Part shown: piece after piece, positions 8,401-16,819 of the stretch
How the letters are laid out: each line of letters opens with the position of its first letter
How positions within the stretch are numbered: the first letter of the stretch is position 1
From: a virus
Direction: 5' to 3' (one strand)
Length of the DNA stretch: 31,559 nt
Virus record (IMG/VR): IMGVR_UViG_3300006920_000145
Coordinates: 1 to 31,559 of that record
The notes under the pieces: model-generated
Database searches by the model: none
Seen by the model: only the letters and a program-made list of their open reading frames with translations
Told to the model about the DNA's origin: nothing
Program-made: the position numbers and the translations under genes

Positions 8401-9905
8401 TCGGATGCGGCTTCAGCAGCGGCATCAAGATCAAGGCCGCCCGTATCGTTGATAATCTGATTGCCGGAATTGCTCTTGGTAGGGGCTCCGCTCCGCATAC
8501 GCATAGGCTCAAGGCCCGAGCTTCTCAGCTCATCAGCAGATTCACGAAGCCCACCCTGCCCGCGCAGCCAGTCGATCAGCGAGACGGCGCCAGAGGAAGG
8601 CTTGCGCGCCTCCTCCATCAAGTTCATCAGGCCGGCATAGTCGCCTTGGTCGATGCGGGAGCGAGCATTCTCCACCACATCTTGCAGCGATGCGCCACGC
8701 TCAGGCTGAAGGCGCGCAACAGACTCGGCCCAGCGGTCAGCCGCACCAAGAAGGGCTTCCTGCTCCTGACCGTCAAGACCACGCCGACCCTCATTGAGAT
8801 CCGCGACGGCTTGCTCGGTCATCCGGTCATTCATCCGGCCCTGATCTACAGGCGCGGCAGGAGCCGCGACATTGCCTTCCGCCTGGCGCGAGATAGAGAC
8901 TGCCGGCTGTGACGGATCACCAGACCCAAACACATTGTTCTGAATCTCAGTCGCCGCCTCATCATCAACCTGGCGAATGACGGTCTGCTGCTGCGTCAGG
9001 GTTTCGCGTGCTGCCCTTGTTGCCCGGTGAGCCCGCAGTCCGGCAATAAAGCCATCCGTCAGCACGCCCAGCGCACCGCCTTCCAGCACATTCTTGATGC
9101 GGCCTTCAATCTCAGGGTCATCTTCGCTCGCGGCCAGATATTCAGTGACAGGATTTTGCAGGGCGGGAACCGATTGAATGATGTTCGACAGCCGCTCCTC
9201 TTGCCCGTCAAAGGCCGAAAGGTCAGCCAATGCGCCCGCGACGAACGCGCGGCCAGTTGCGACTGCTCGGCCACCCTGTTGCAGCACGTTCGCAGCCTTG
9301 AGCGCCCGGCCACCGGTGACGAAGCCGGTCATAAACTGCGTCATGCCTTCGACGAGATTGCCGGTGACGCTGGTCTGTTCTGGAAAAACCTGGGGAACCT
9401 CGGGAAGCGAGCCGGCCCGCGCCGCCTGGTCCTCACCAACGCGGGTTGCCAAAGCATCGCGAAATGCCGTCGCATCTTCAGGGGTCCAAGCTACGCCGAG
9501 ATCAAAGCGCCCGGTCGTCGGGTCAATGAAGGTCAGGCGTGGATTGAAATTGACTGCCTTGCCAATCTCATCACCAACGGCGTCGATCAGTCCGAAGGTC
9601 GCGTTCACCGCATCAATGGCGCCGTGACCAATTGCGGACGGGGTTTCACGGATGCCGCGGCCAACATCATTAGCGACGGCACCAGCATTTTGATTGACCT
9701 GATCCCACACACCGCCCGCAGGAGGCGCAAGGACGGCCTCACGCTGCGTTTCTGGCGCAGGCTGGGCCGGTGCGCCCGAAGCCGCCTGATTGCTCTCCTG
9801 TGCGGCCTGACGACGCGCCAAAGCGGCTTCCATCATGGCTTGGTTCTCAGCCGCCCGCTGGTCATCAAGCGAACGCTGCGTTTCCTGCATCATATTATTG
9901 GCCAT
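5460..9905 (-). CDS. large internal virion (ejection) protein
   Basis: 1481 residues, the longest gene here, in the position of T7 gp16 (last and largest core protein before the fibre). The N-terminus is Gln/Ala/Glu rich (RRQAAQESNQAA). A hydrophobic Gly/Ala stretch lies near 190-220. The centre contains FLSGPKTHIANLAGNAF, a phrase typical of giant ejection or polyvalent proteins in BPP-1-like and related podoviruses. I find no lytic transglycosylase signature. It overlaps the preceding gene by 11 bases, so the two are probably coupled. It is likely ejected with the DNA and helps span the cell envelope. Confidence 0.75.
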   Translation of the reverse strand: MANNMMQETQRSLDDQRAAENQAMMEAALARRQAAQESNQAASGAPAQPAPETQREAVLAPPAGGVWDQVNQNAGAVANDVGRGIRETPSAIGHGAIDAVNATFGLIDAVGDEIGKAVNFNPRLTFIDPTTGRFDLGVAWTPEDATAFRDALATRVGEDQAARAGSLPEVPQVFPEQTSVTGNLVEGMTQFMTGFVTGGRALKAANVLQQGGRAVATGRAFVAGALADLSAFDGQEERLSNIIQSVPALQNPVTEYLAASEDDPEIEGRIKNVLEGGALGVLTDGFIAGLRAHRATRAARETLTQQQTVIRQVDDEAATEIQNNVFGSGDPSQPAVSISRQAEGNVAAPAAPVDQGRMNDRMTEQAVADLNEGRRGLDGQEQEALLGAADRWAESVARLQPERGASLQDVVENARSRIDQGDYAGLMNLMEEARKPSSGAVSLIDWLRGQGGLRESADELRSSGLEPMRMRSGAPTKSNSGNQIINDTGGLDLDAAAEAASEAGYIGRNVAGEGGVEGSLPGLERGSVNDLLDALRKESGGDRVYSEQDFDSVLADAARMDLIDEVDRLGLDPNARVAERRAQAERLSAWQPGEPLTLRDHERIAAEVDAAGGSLGVKAPGGDMLGGQDIRINFNALQAPDDIRSIIGQLADAFSGEVNAARGGRRADATVITDARQLDAWNALNERRAGTPLGDSEVLAAQSLYIASAENVKAAVLQVGSSGSDMAHYNLRRAMGVHRAIQAEIAAAKQEAGRALRAWGIPAKADASSRRQLQGVLDANGGRFSDEDLARLREMMDDPALVDRVTRYRSVSQAVGEIGADFIRAAFLSGPKTHIANLAGNAFTIAYDTIPRLMAGVQGKILGDPVLEQQLGAVLSEYSGLMAGVRGQFMSFARQADYGRMGRELDRIKKAAPEQGARRTLMDTVSTVALENPVTASFRGKFDDRGVAGRKFVDSDNSRGLSAERFGVDGSSIGGRILDGAGAVLSAPTEFLGFADDFFKGINELATRHRMAFEQASNELGAGAERADFQRRMAEIIEDPSAEILDEARRVAQRRTFTEPVGLGTESVMGLRNWMNGTGLPLGHLILPFIVTPGNILKYSFMNSPAGAAFREIREDIKAGGTRRTIAESRLALGTGVLMLGMDLAANGQLTGRSPNDPAERAFLDAQGWQEYSVKLGDKYVSIRRMEPVAGMLQIGADMHDIMARAFGDEVTAREAENAYFSSLGSMMNVVMSKTYLTGVSELVQLMSDPDRYAPSYFRNQAGSVAVPTIISDVERFVDPEIRDAQTMIDRLMARTPGMSDSLPQTYDIWGRPRIWGSGENRVYDLLAPWAVRQIDASPIDAEIVRLGAYPAMPDRRISVRSSSGMTVPVDLRDAPEIYWEYVRLAGNGLEMGGVGAHDRLDSIIDGNSLESAMYRRRPDSTTERGNKSEYIQSVIERYREGARRQVQTQFRSELTAMADQRMAARVAFEQRQATEQAQQQ

Positions 9906-11622
9906 TGGCTGTGTTCTCCCGGCGCGTCAGGGCAGTCTGGAAGTCCCACCACGTTTTGTAATTACGAACATCGTCGATGAGCTGGTCCCGGCGTGCGGGA
10001 GAGACATTGCTATCCGCTATGTCCAAAAGAGCTTCGTCCTGCCAAGCTGCGATGTCCGAGGAAGATGTCCCTGGCAACGGTGCGGCTGGAACGCCGACAA
10101 GTGGCGGCGCTGCAACCGTCCGGCCCCGCTCGATGACAAGTCCAACCGCATAGTTTTCCAGTTGGCGCCGTGATGCTTCAGGATTGGCTTCAGCAAAGTC
10201 CATAAAGTCCCGGCGCGATTCATCGTTCAGGATAGGCAGGTTCACGTCCCAATCCGAAAACGCGCTCTGCTGGAAATAGGCGTCAATGGTATCGAGGCCG
10301 GACTGGGTGCGCTCGTCACGCTCCCGCGTACCCGTTGTCAGAATGCTTTCCCGCGTATCATCGGTCATGCGACCCTGCCGGATCAGCTCAAGGGTCAAGC
10401 TCTCAACCTCATCCATTGGAGCGCCGGCACGAACCATGTCGCGAACCCGAGCTATTTCAGCAGGGTTTTCCCGTACGGTATTTGGCAGGGGTGCGGCGAG
10501 AAGGTCTTGAATGCGTGAGCCAGAGCCACCACCACTTGCGACGTGCTGAAGGCCCTCAGCCATAAACTCAGGGGGAAGTGGATCGCCGTTCAGGCGCATC
10601 GCAATGGCGCGAGCTTCCCAGTTGTCGGCGCGGGCTTCGGCCTCGCGAACAGATGCGGTATGCGCCGCCGTCGCCGCCTGCGATCTGGCGCTATCAAGCT
10701 GAAGGTTCCGATTGAGCCGCCCAGTCAGGCGAGAGGTCAGGCCGATGCGCTCAGTGATAGAAAGATCGAACTCCGCAGCGCGCTCGTCAATCAGGATGCG
10801 TGCTGGGATCTCCCCGCCCTCTGCATAGATTGCGTCGATCTCGGAATAGAGGATACCCTCGCGTGCCGAGTTGGCGATGCCGTCCAGGGTTTCGGCGCCA
10901 GCCTCGGCAGACCAGCCAGTGAACGCGGGGTTGTCCACAAGAGAGCCGATGATATTCGCCGCATCTGCTGTCAGCGTTTGGAAATCATCGCTACCCGCAA
11001 ACTCAGCCCCGCCCTGCTCCATGCCGGTGGCGATAGACTGATTGATCTGCTGAAGTCTGCCCTCAAGGTCTTGTTGGGAACGCTGGACCACACGGTCGCG
11101 CGTCTCGGTGCTGATCCGGTCCTGGTCCTGCATGAAACGCTGACGGAAAGACAACTCGATAGGCGCGATCAGTGATGCCGGAAGATTGGTATCGCCCTCA
11201 TCGCCGCCGAGATAGCCGTTCAGAAACGCCTCGGATGCCGCCTCATACCCAGCCGGATCGAACTCAAATTGTGCGCGAAGGCGATTGGCCTCTGCCTCAA
11301 GGTCAAGCTGCGAGCGGGCCATCGTGCCGGCCTCAACGGCGTGATTGTAGACCTGACCATTGCGCGACCATGCACGGCGCAGGGCGATGTTCGGCGCAGA
11401 GTTCGGGTCATCCCGATTTTCAAATGCCGATGCGACATCTCGCGCGGCACGTTCCTCCGTCAGCCGATCCATCTCAGGCTGAAACTGCACCCGCAAATCC
11501 TCGGCAGCGCGGCCAATCGCATCGAACGCCCCAGCCGCAGCCTGCCCGGCAATCTGCCCCTCGCTGACCTGTTGCGGATTGGAGACCGGACCAGCCGGAC
11601 GAATTTGTGGAAGAAGTGCCAT
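9895..11622 (-). CDS. internal virion protein, gp15-like position
   Basis: 575 residues from ATG 11622. An open frame continues upstream, but MALLPQIRPAGPVSNPQQVS follows GGGTAAGG at the right distance, just after the previous stop. It is mostly alpha-helical, charged and Ala/Gln rich, with no membrane segment and no enzyme motif visible. It lies between the small gp14-like gene and the giant ejection protein, which is the gp14-gp15-gp16 order of T7-type cores. It overlaps the next gene by 11 bases. The assignment rests on position and composition rather than a motif. Confidence 0.65.
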   Translation of the reverse strand: MALLPQIRPAGPVSNPQQVSEGQIAGQAAAGAFDAIGRAAEDLRVQFQPEMDRLTEERAARDVASAFENRDDPNSAPNIALRRAWSRNGQVYNHAVEAGTMARSQLDLEAEANRLRAQFEFDPAGYEAASEAFLNGYLGGDEGDTNLPASLIAPIELSFRQRFMQDQDRISTETRDRVVQRSQQDLEGRLQQINQSIATGMEQGGAEFAGSDDFQTLTADAANIIGSLVDNPAFTGWSAEAGAETLDGIANSAREGILYSEIDAIYAEGGEIPARILIDERAAEFDLSITERIGLTSRLTGRLNRNLQLDSARSQAATAAHTASVREAEARADNWEARAIAMRLNGDPLPPEFMAEGLQHVASGGGSGSRIQDLLAAPLPNTVRENPAEIARVRDMVRAGAPMDEVESLTLELIRQGRMTDDTRESILTTGTRERDERTQSGLDTIDAYFQQSAFSDWDVNLPILNDESRRDFMDFAEANPEASRRQLENYAVGLVIERGRTVAAPPLVGVPAAPLPGTSSSDIAAWQDEALLDIADSNVSPARRDQLIDDVRNYKTWWDFQTALTRRENTANGQ

Positions 11623-11626
11623 TGCC

Positions 11627-12073
11627 TTACCCGCCCCCAGCAGCTTGAACGAAGGACGGGACCGATTGAGCAAAACCCTTGATCTTCGCCCACTTGGCAC
11701 CAGACCGAAGACCAGCCGCCTCACCGCGTTTCGATACACCGACGAGGCGTTCGCCCAGCACATCGACGTTCTCGGCATCTTTCGACCGCTGCCGGCGATC
11801 AGACCGAATGGCCCGGCCCGTCGCGCTATCGAGATTATTACCCCGGCCGGCGCGGATTGTATCAATCGCAGAGAGAGCCTGGTTCAGCTCATCCTTGCGC
11901 TGGCCGGACACTTGCACGCCGCGCAGATCCGCAATCTTCGCCTCATACTCAGCCGAAGCCGCGCGAGACTTCATCGCGTTTGATTCATTCATGCCGCCAA
12001 TAATGGAGGTCGCACCCTTTACGACGCTCGCACCCATCATGGCCCAACCAATTGGATCAGCAGGCGTTCCCAT
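11627..12073 (-). CDS. small internal virion protein, gp14-like
   Basis: 148 residues. The start MGTPADPIGWAMMGASVVKGATSIIGGM gives a short Gly/Ala-rich amphipathic or membrane-active segment (about 9-28). A helical, Ala-rich region with basic and acidic residues follows (AEYEAKIADLRGVQV). This pattern is common to gp14-type core proteins. Its ATG overlaps the stop of the tail tubular B gene by one base. It is followed 4 bases later by the gp15-like gene. Confidence 0.6.
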   Translation of the reverse strand: MGTPADPIGWAMMGASVVKGATSIIGGMNESNAMKSRAASAEYEAKIADLRGVQVSGQRKDELNQALSAIDTIRAGRGNNLDSATGRAIRSDRRQRSKDAENVDVLGERLVGVSKRGEAAGLRSGAKWAKIKGFAQSVPSFVQAAGGG

Positions 12074-14187
12074 CAGACAATCTCCATCGTAACGGCCAGC
12101 GCATCAAACAGCGCGCCCTCGCCTTTGGGCTGCGAAAATGTATCAACCTGATCATTCGCCCAGCCAAGCCGATGCGCCCGCGCCGCCCTGGTCAGGGTTG
12201 CGCCCACATTGTCCAGATCGCTTCCAGACAGGAACGGCCAATTGCGCTGACCGTTCACCATGAAGGCGCCAGTATCGAGGACTTCAATCGTGGTCCGCGC
12301 GATGCGCTTGCGCCGGTATCCCTGCGCTGGATCAATGGGAGATGCCGGCTGAAGCGTGACTGTGAAGTCCAACCCCAGGGTCAGGCCGGCCCCAGCGGCT
12401 TCAGCAGGAATAACCCCGGATGCCACCGTGTCGGTCGTCACGACGCAGAGCGTATTCACGAGCTCGACTTCAACGCCATCCCAACCAGTGACCGAGCCAG
12501 AGTAATCGACCTCATCATCAGTCAGGGCCGTGAAGGAAAATTTGCAGAGCCGATAGGTCGAACCGACCAGCGACACCGCATAGAGGTCATCCTGCACAGC
12601 AAAAACATCGGTCCACGTTCCAGTCCCGCGAACCCAGCCGACGAATCCGACATTCTCAGTATTCCGGCGATAGATCATCACGGCCATCGTCCCGTCGCTG
12701 TTCAGGACAAAGACATATCGCTCAGTGCGGCCGTCAAGCCCGTTCGCGACAGCCAGCCGAATAGGCCCCGTCAGCAAGTGATACGACTGCTCGCTCAACT
12801 CCACGACCTGCCAGGACCGGCGAACATTCCCGGTCGGCACCGCAGCGAGCAGCCGGCCCGCGTCATTGTCGATGAAAAGCGCGCCCTCGGATGCGATGAT
12901 CGGCGTGGCAGTCCCGGCGCCCTCGGATGCGAACCGCAGGAACACAATGTTATCCGGCGAGATCGGGGATTCCGCGCTCTCGGGAACGTAATAGCCGCCG
13001 CGGTCTGAAAATAGGAGAAGCTGTTCGGCGCTCACCAGATGCCGGACTGTTGAATTTGGCTCATCTCCGAGCTCGACATTCAGCGCCGCATCCGTTTCCG
13101 CACCGACCTTGAAATTGTAGAAGTTCCCGACCGACGAAGCCGTGATGACATTGGTTGCCTGGGGAAATCCGGCCATGAATAGCCGGCCGCGATGAACCAG
13201 TCCCGTAGCAGGATAGCCGCGCGCCGGGCTGATAAGCTGCTCGTCCCAAATAGAGGTCGTAGCCGGCGTGGCAACCGTCGAGACGCCGGTAATTTCCTGC
13301 TGCGCTTCCGGGCCAACCAAGCGATCTTTATCCACGCCCGCTGTCGTGATGACCTGATACCGCTCATAGCCTTCAAGCAGGGTGACGTTGACAGTTGTGC
13401 CCCCTGGGATCGAGGAAACCAGCCCCCGCACCTGCGAGATAGAGCCCTCGACCACATGCCCGACTTTATAGCCGGACGAGTCCCCCACCGTGACCGTCAC
13501 AGTCGGATAGAGCGCATCATGGATTGTCACCGTCGCAGACGTTGCGCTGGCAACGGCCGTGATCTCGACTTCGCACCGAGTCAAATACCGGAACCGGACC
13601 CCGACATGCGATCCGTCAGTTTCCAGCACGGCTGACGAAAAGGTCATCGTCTTCAGCGTGCCGCTATAGGCATTCAACGACATCGTGACATCAAGCGGAT
13701 CGAATTTGTCATAGAAGGGTTGAGCCAAGTTCGAGCCGATACTGCCGGTGAAGGCAAAATCGGCGCGGCTCCATGTGCCCGCCTCATCACGACTGAGAAC
13801 CTGCGTCACAAAGGCGGTGTGGAAGACGAAGACCTTGTTGGCATCCGATTTGATATGGAGGCTGGAAAGTTGCGCCGTCGCCCAGGCAATCCCGCTCGTA
13901 ATAGTCTGAAGCAGGGCGCCGGCCTCGCTGTAAACGTCCAGCCGCCCATTGCTCAGAACCAGATGCTCAACAGCATCCCGGCCATTGAACACGTATTCCC
14001 GGCCCGAACCGTTCAGGATTGCGATCTCGTTCGAGCCCGGCCGGCGAAGCGCCCCGCCTGAGTTCTTCAGGATGAGATTGGTGCCCGTCTTCAGAGATTT
14101 GGTGAGGCCCTCGGTATCGACGCGACGAAGCCAATCGGGACTGATCTCACCGCGCTCAAACGTGGCTCGAAATTCAGGACGCGACAA
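12073..14187 (-). CDS. tail tubular protein B-like (nozzle) protein
   Basis: 704 residues. The start (MSRPEFRATFERGEISPDWLRRVD, then GGALRRPGSNEIA) is the classic opening of podovirus nozzle proteins of the T7 gp12 / BPP-1 group, with a run of beta-strands after it. Later phrases such as RGYPATGLVHRGRLFMAG and WRGTWTDVFAVQDDLY-like segments fit a beta-propeller. It overlaps the tail tubular A gene by 14 bases and the gp14-like gene by one. It forms the tail nozzle with tail tubular protein A. Confidence 0.8.
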   Translation of the reverse strand: MSRPEFRATFERGEISPDWLRRVDTEGLTKSLKTGTNLILKNSGGALRRPGSNEIAILNGSGREYVFNGRDAVEHLVLSNGRLDVYSEAGALLQTITSGIAWATAQLSSLHIKSDANKVFVFHTAFVTQVLSRDEAGTWSRADFAFTGSIGSNLAQPFYDKFDPLDVTMSLNAYSGTLKTMTFSSAVLETDGSHVGVRFRYLTRCEVEITAVASATSATVTIHDALYPTVTVTVGDSSGYKVGHVVEGSISQVRGLVSSIPGGTTVNVTLLEGYERYQVITTAGVDKDRLVGPEAQQEITGVSTVATPATTSIWDEQLISPARGYPATGLVHRGRLFMAGFPQATNVITASSVGNFYNFKVGAETDAALNVELGDEPNSTVRHLVSAEQLLLFSDRGGYYVPESAESPISPDNIVFLRFASEGAGTATPIIASEGALFIDNDAGRLLAAVPTGNVRRSWQVVELSEQSYHLLTGPIRLAVANGLDGRTERYVFVLNSDGTMAVMIYRRNTENVGFVGWVRGTGTWTDVFAVQDDLYAVSLVGSTYRLCKFSFTALTDDEVDYSGSVTGWDGVEVELVNTLCVVTTDTVASGVIPAEAAGAGLTLGLDFTVTLQPASPIDPAQGYRRKRIARTTIEVLDTGAFMVNGQRNWPFLSGSDLDNVGATLTRAARAHRLGWANDQVDTFSQPKGEGALFDALAVTMEIV

Positions 14188-14791
14188 CGGTATTCACCCC
14201 GCGCGTTCCTGTCCCGCGCCAGCGATCCCCAAGCGGGCTCTTGAATGCCTGGACAGTGCCAGAGGCTTGACGGTCCCGAGCCATTGCGGCGCGAAACTTA
14301 CGCTCTGCCGTCACATCGAGATTGTCAGCCTGGGTGGCACGGTCCAGAAGCCCGCGGGCCAAAGCCGACGCAACCTTATAGACAATCGCCATAGCAAAGT
14401 CGGCAGGCCAGTCAGACTCTCCGGCTCGCCAGTTGTAGAGAATCTGGATCTCTGTGGTTTCGGACACGTCGCAGAGGAAGGCACCGCCCCGCAGCTCAAA
14501 CGCCACGAAGGGCGCCAGCGAGAGAAAGGCTTTGCGAATGGTCAGAACGCCGGCCGGAATCGAATACTGGTAGGCCGGATTGTCGGAGGTCGTGCCCTGA
14601 TAGGCGAGCGTGGCTCGCGTCGTTGCGAAGCCCCAGGCGTGCCGGCACAAAGCTTCCTCGACAATCATCTCATATTGCGAGTTGAACGCGAAGGCTTCGT
14701 CATTCTGGTCATCAAGGGACGAAGGCACGCTTCCACCGATCATCGGAAGGGCGGCGCGGAAGATATCGATAGGGGCGCTGAGACTTGTCAT
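14174..14791 (-). CDS. tail tubular protein A-like (adaptor) protein
   Basis: 205 residues from ATG 14791 (MTSLSAPIDIFRAALPMIGG). A TTG at 14812 would add seven residues, and neither start has a strong ribosome binding site. Features of the gp11-type tail adaptor are visible: the short start MxxxIDIFRAALPMIG, then YEMIVEEALCRHAWGFATTRATL, and WPADFAMAIVYKVASALARGL in the C-terminal half. It is the first gene of the tail module, placed after a strong terminator and a GGTGCGTTT box. It sits between the portal ring and the nozzle. Confidence 0.78.
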   Translation of the reverse strand: MTSLSAPIDIFRAALPMIGGSVPSSLDDQNDEAFAFNSQYEMIVEEALCRHAWGFATTRATLAYQGTTSDNPAYQYSIPAGVLTIRKAFLSLAPFVAFELRGGAFLCDVSETTEIQILYNWRAGESDWPADFAMAIVYKVASALARGLLDRATQADNLDVTAERKFRAAMARDRQASGTVQAFKSPLGDRWRGTGTRGVNTVVAS

Positions 14792-14820
14792 GCCGCAAAT
14801 ATCTGCGACCAAACCGCCCC

Positions 14821-14832
14821 GCTAAACGCACC
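14821..14832 (-). promoter_or_regulatory. GGTGCGTTT box upstream of tail module
   Basis: GGTGCGTTTAGC on the minus strand, between the terminator at 14834-14871 and the tail adaptor gene. GATATTT follows 17 bases downstream (14797-14803). Its place immediately after a terminator and before the first tail gene is what a restart promoter would need. The ATG lies very close to the AT-rich element, so a transcript from here would be nearly leaderless. Confidence 0.45.
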
Positions 14833-14833
14833 A

Positions 14834-14871
14834 CAAAAAGAAATGGCGCCCGATCACGAAGACCGGACGCC
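14834..14871 (-). terminator. strong intrinsic terminator between head and tail modules
   Basis: Read on the minus strand, an 11-bp stem (arms at 14861-14871 and 14845-14855, two G-U pairs) with a TTCGT loop is followed by ATTTCTTTTT. Arms, loop and U-tract are all canonical for rho-independent termination. It lies in the 105-base gap between the 134-aa gene and the tail adaptor gene, so head transcripts should be reduced before the tail genes. Confidence 0.88.
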
Positions 14872-14896
14872 AAGATTACCCAGGTGAGGGTTTGTG

Positions 14897-15301
14897 TTAG
14901 AGCGCCTGAAGCAGCGTCTCAGAAGCGGCGATGATGTGCTTTTTGCGTTCCGCCTCGGGCAGAGCGTTCCAAGCGTCGATGTCATTGCCAGGACCGTTCG
15001 ACACGAAACCTTTGACCGCAGCCTTCAGCGCCACCTTGAACGCGACAGGCGCACCAGAACCGTCACCCTTGAACTCTTTCGGAGGAAGGCGATAGCCCTT
15101 CGCGGCCTCAAGAGGATGGCGGTCGTTCCTGGCAGGGGCATCAGCCGCATCTTCAACGACGCGGACCTTTGCCTCTTGTTCGCCCAGTATCTCTGCATCA
15201 GCCGGAAGCCGGCCCTTGAAGCGGTCAGGTACGTCATGCACCCCCCGCGTCGAGAACCGGTATCCGTCAATGAAGAATGCTCGTTTCAGATGGACTTGCA
15301 T
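14897..15301 (-). CDS. unknown head-module protein
   Basis: 134 residues with a TAGGAG ribosome binding site that overlaps the stop of the cement protein gene. The beginning (MQVHLKRAFFIDGYRFSTRG) is beta-like. The middle carries a charged linker, and the C-terminal 35 residues are helical (PEAERKKHIIAASETLLQAL). It occupies the slot between cement and tail adaptor genes, where related podoviruses carry a small head completion or unknown protein. No family recognised. Confidence 0.6.
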   Translation of the reverse strand: MQVHLKRAFFIDGYRFSTRGVHDVPDRFKGRLPADAEILGEQEAKVRVVEDAADAPARNDRHPLEAAKGYRLPPKEFKGDGSGAPVAFKVALKAAVKGFVSNGPGNDIDAWNALPEAERKKHIIAASETLLQAL

Positions 15302-15309
15302 CTCAGCTC

Positions 15310-15753
15310 CTACCGGGCGCCATCAGGATACGCTTTGATCTTGCGCGGATTGGTCGTCAGGAATGCGTTGACCGCACCGGCAGTAAGGGCCGCGGTCCCA
15401 ACATTCTGCTGGACACCGATATACCGCTCGTAATCGCCGGCAGGCAGCGGGATTGCCAGCTCATACCCGGCGACCAGTGTGGCCTTCGGAATCGCGGCGC
15501 TGGCAATGTGCTGCGTTGCGGAACCGTCCGTTGCGATGGCGCCGGCATCGGACACCAGCGAAAACACCACCGTTGCCGCACCAGCCGAAGTTACGGCAGT
15601 CGTCACCTGGATAACCAGATAGACAGGCTCGCCGTGGCCCAGGTCGCTGGTTACAGCGGTCAGGTCCATGATGTCACCGAAGTTGGCAATCCCGGTCCCA
15701 GCGGTGCTGAGAGCGGTTGCGTCGGCAAATTCTGATCTCTCGTCGAGCAACAT
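15310..15753 (-). CDS. Bbp16-like capsid cement protein
   Basis: 147 residues. The opening MLLDERSEFADATAL, the following DLTAVTSDLGHGEPVYLVIQV and the phrase YERYIGVQQNVGTAALTAGAVNAFLT match the Bbp16 family of BPP-1-like phages, whose members form beta-jellyroll cement dimers on the capsid. Length and position directly after the major capsid gene agree with the family. A GGAGAG ribosome binding site precedes the ATG. Confidence 0.85.
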   Translation of the reverse strand: MLLDERSEFADATALSTAGTGIANFGDIMDLTAVTSDLGHGEPVYLVIQVTTAVTSAGAATVVFSLVSDAGAIATDGSATQHIASAAIPKATLVAGYELAIPLPAGDYERYIGVQQNVGTAALTAGAVNAFLTTNPRKIKAYPDGAR

Positions 15754-15778
15754 AATAGCTCTCCATATTGTAGGTGAA

Positions 15779-15794
15779 GGCGGCTCGCGCCGCC
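15779..15794 (-). other. GNRA-capped hairpin after major capsid gene
   Basis: GGCGGC-GCGA-GCCGCC on the minus strand, a 6-bp all-GC stem with a GCGA loop. It lies in the 48-base gap between major capsid and cement genes and has no U-run. It may protect the abundant capsid mRNA 3' end or attenuate readthrough. Confidence 0.5.
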
Positions 15795-15801
15795 CACCAG
15801 A

Positions 15802-16806
15802 TTAGAACGTGATGGCAGCTTCGTCGCCGGCAAGGGCGTCACAGCGGCGAACCGGATAATCGTCGAACATGACGACCTTCTTGCCCGCGACTTCGCCCAT
15901 TTGAAGCGTCGAAGCGGCAACCTTGTTGACGATCTGGCGGCGCATGACCGAGCGAATCTTCTGCGGGACGTAGAAGACCGGACGGACATTGGCGAGATTG
16001 CTCGGAAGCAACTCAATTGCCTGCGTCATCAGATCGAGAATGTCAGCCCCAGCCGAGGCATCCTTCGTCAGCGCGGACTTGTCCACATTGGCGATACGGA
16101 CGACATAGCGCCAATCCGGGAGGCACAGGCCAGCCTGTTGCTTGAAGTGTTCGCGGTAGGCTTCCATGCGGCCGCCATTGCCGTCCACGTCTTCAATCGT
16201 GACCTGGCCCTTGTCGGTGCGCTGCAAACCAGCCTGCGAACCCTTCGGATGGAACATAAAGCACGACATTGGACCCCAACCGACAAGCCAGATCGAGGCA
16301 TTGTCAGAGCCGGAGCCGCCAGCGTCGATCATGTTCTCGCCATTCTCGGCCGAGGGATCATTGAAGCGTGGCGCCAGGCCAGTAAAGCGTTCAGGATAGA
16401 CCGCCTCGTCACCGTAGAAGATGGTATCGACCAGCGTTTGCGACATGCCTTCCAGGTGAGCGGAGGCTTGCTGCATACGGAAAGCCGCCGTGTTGGATGA
16501 CAGATCAGCGAGATCCTTGTCCACTTCGGCGTAGGCTTCCAGATTGCCGGTATTGTCAGTGACCTGAGTGACGGTCCCCTTGGTCGGCTGGACGCCGCCA
16601 TAGAGCTTGCGCCAAGTCGGCGCCGGCAGGCCGGTGCGGATGACGGATCGGTGCCCGGTCGGCAGATTGCCTTCCATGAACGTGATGTCGTCCAGCAGCT
16701 CGTTCGTCTCATTGAGGATTTCAATGACCGGAGCGATGTTACCATCAGGGTCCAGAGACTTCAGATAGTCAGCGAGAGTCGGGTTATTTGCAGCGAGCGT
16801 TGCCAT
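15802..16806 (-). CDS. major capsid protein (Bbp17-like)
   Basis: 334 residues, the usual size for BPP-1-like capsid proteins. Recognisable phrases include the opening ATLAANNPTLADYLKSLDPDG, ILNETNELLDDITFMEGN, GHRSVIRTGLPAPTWRKLY and TIFYGDEAVYPERFTGLAPR, which are typical of this HK97-fold group. An AAAGGA ribosome binding site precedes ATG 16806. It is flanked by the scaffold upstream and the cement protein downstream, the expected order. Confidence 0.88.
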   Translation of the reverse strand: MATLAANNPTLADYLKSLDPDGNIAPVIEILNETNELLDDITFMEGNLPTGHRSVIRTGLPAPTWRKLYGGVQPTKGTVTQVTDNTGNLEAYAEVDKDLADLSSNTAAFRMQQASAHLEGMSQTLVDTIFYGDEAVYPERFTGLAPRFNDPSAENGENMIDAGGSGSDNASIWLVGWGPMSCFMFHPKGSQAGLQRTDKGQVTIEDVDGNGGRMEAYREHFKQQAGLCLPDWRYVVRIANVDKSALTKDASAGADILDLMTQAIELLPSNLANVRPVFYVPQKIRSVMRRQIVNKVAASTLQMGEVAGKKVVMFDDYPVRRCDALAGDEAAITF

Positions 16807-16819
16807 TTACGCAGTTCCT

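Noticed and set aside
9027-9980. 317-codon plus-strand ORF opposite the large internal protein gene
   Set aside because: Antisense shadow of a GC-rich gene. The composition is Arg/Ala/Pro-heavy, there is no ribosome binding site, and the minus-strand gene is clearly real. The same applies to the long plus-strand frames at 12052-13008, 13949-14887 and 20597-21691.
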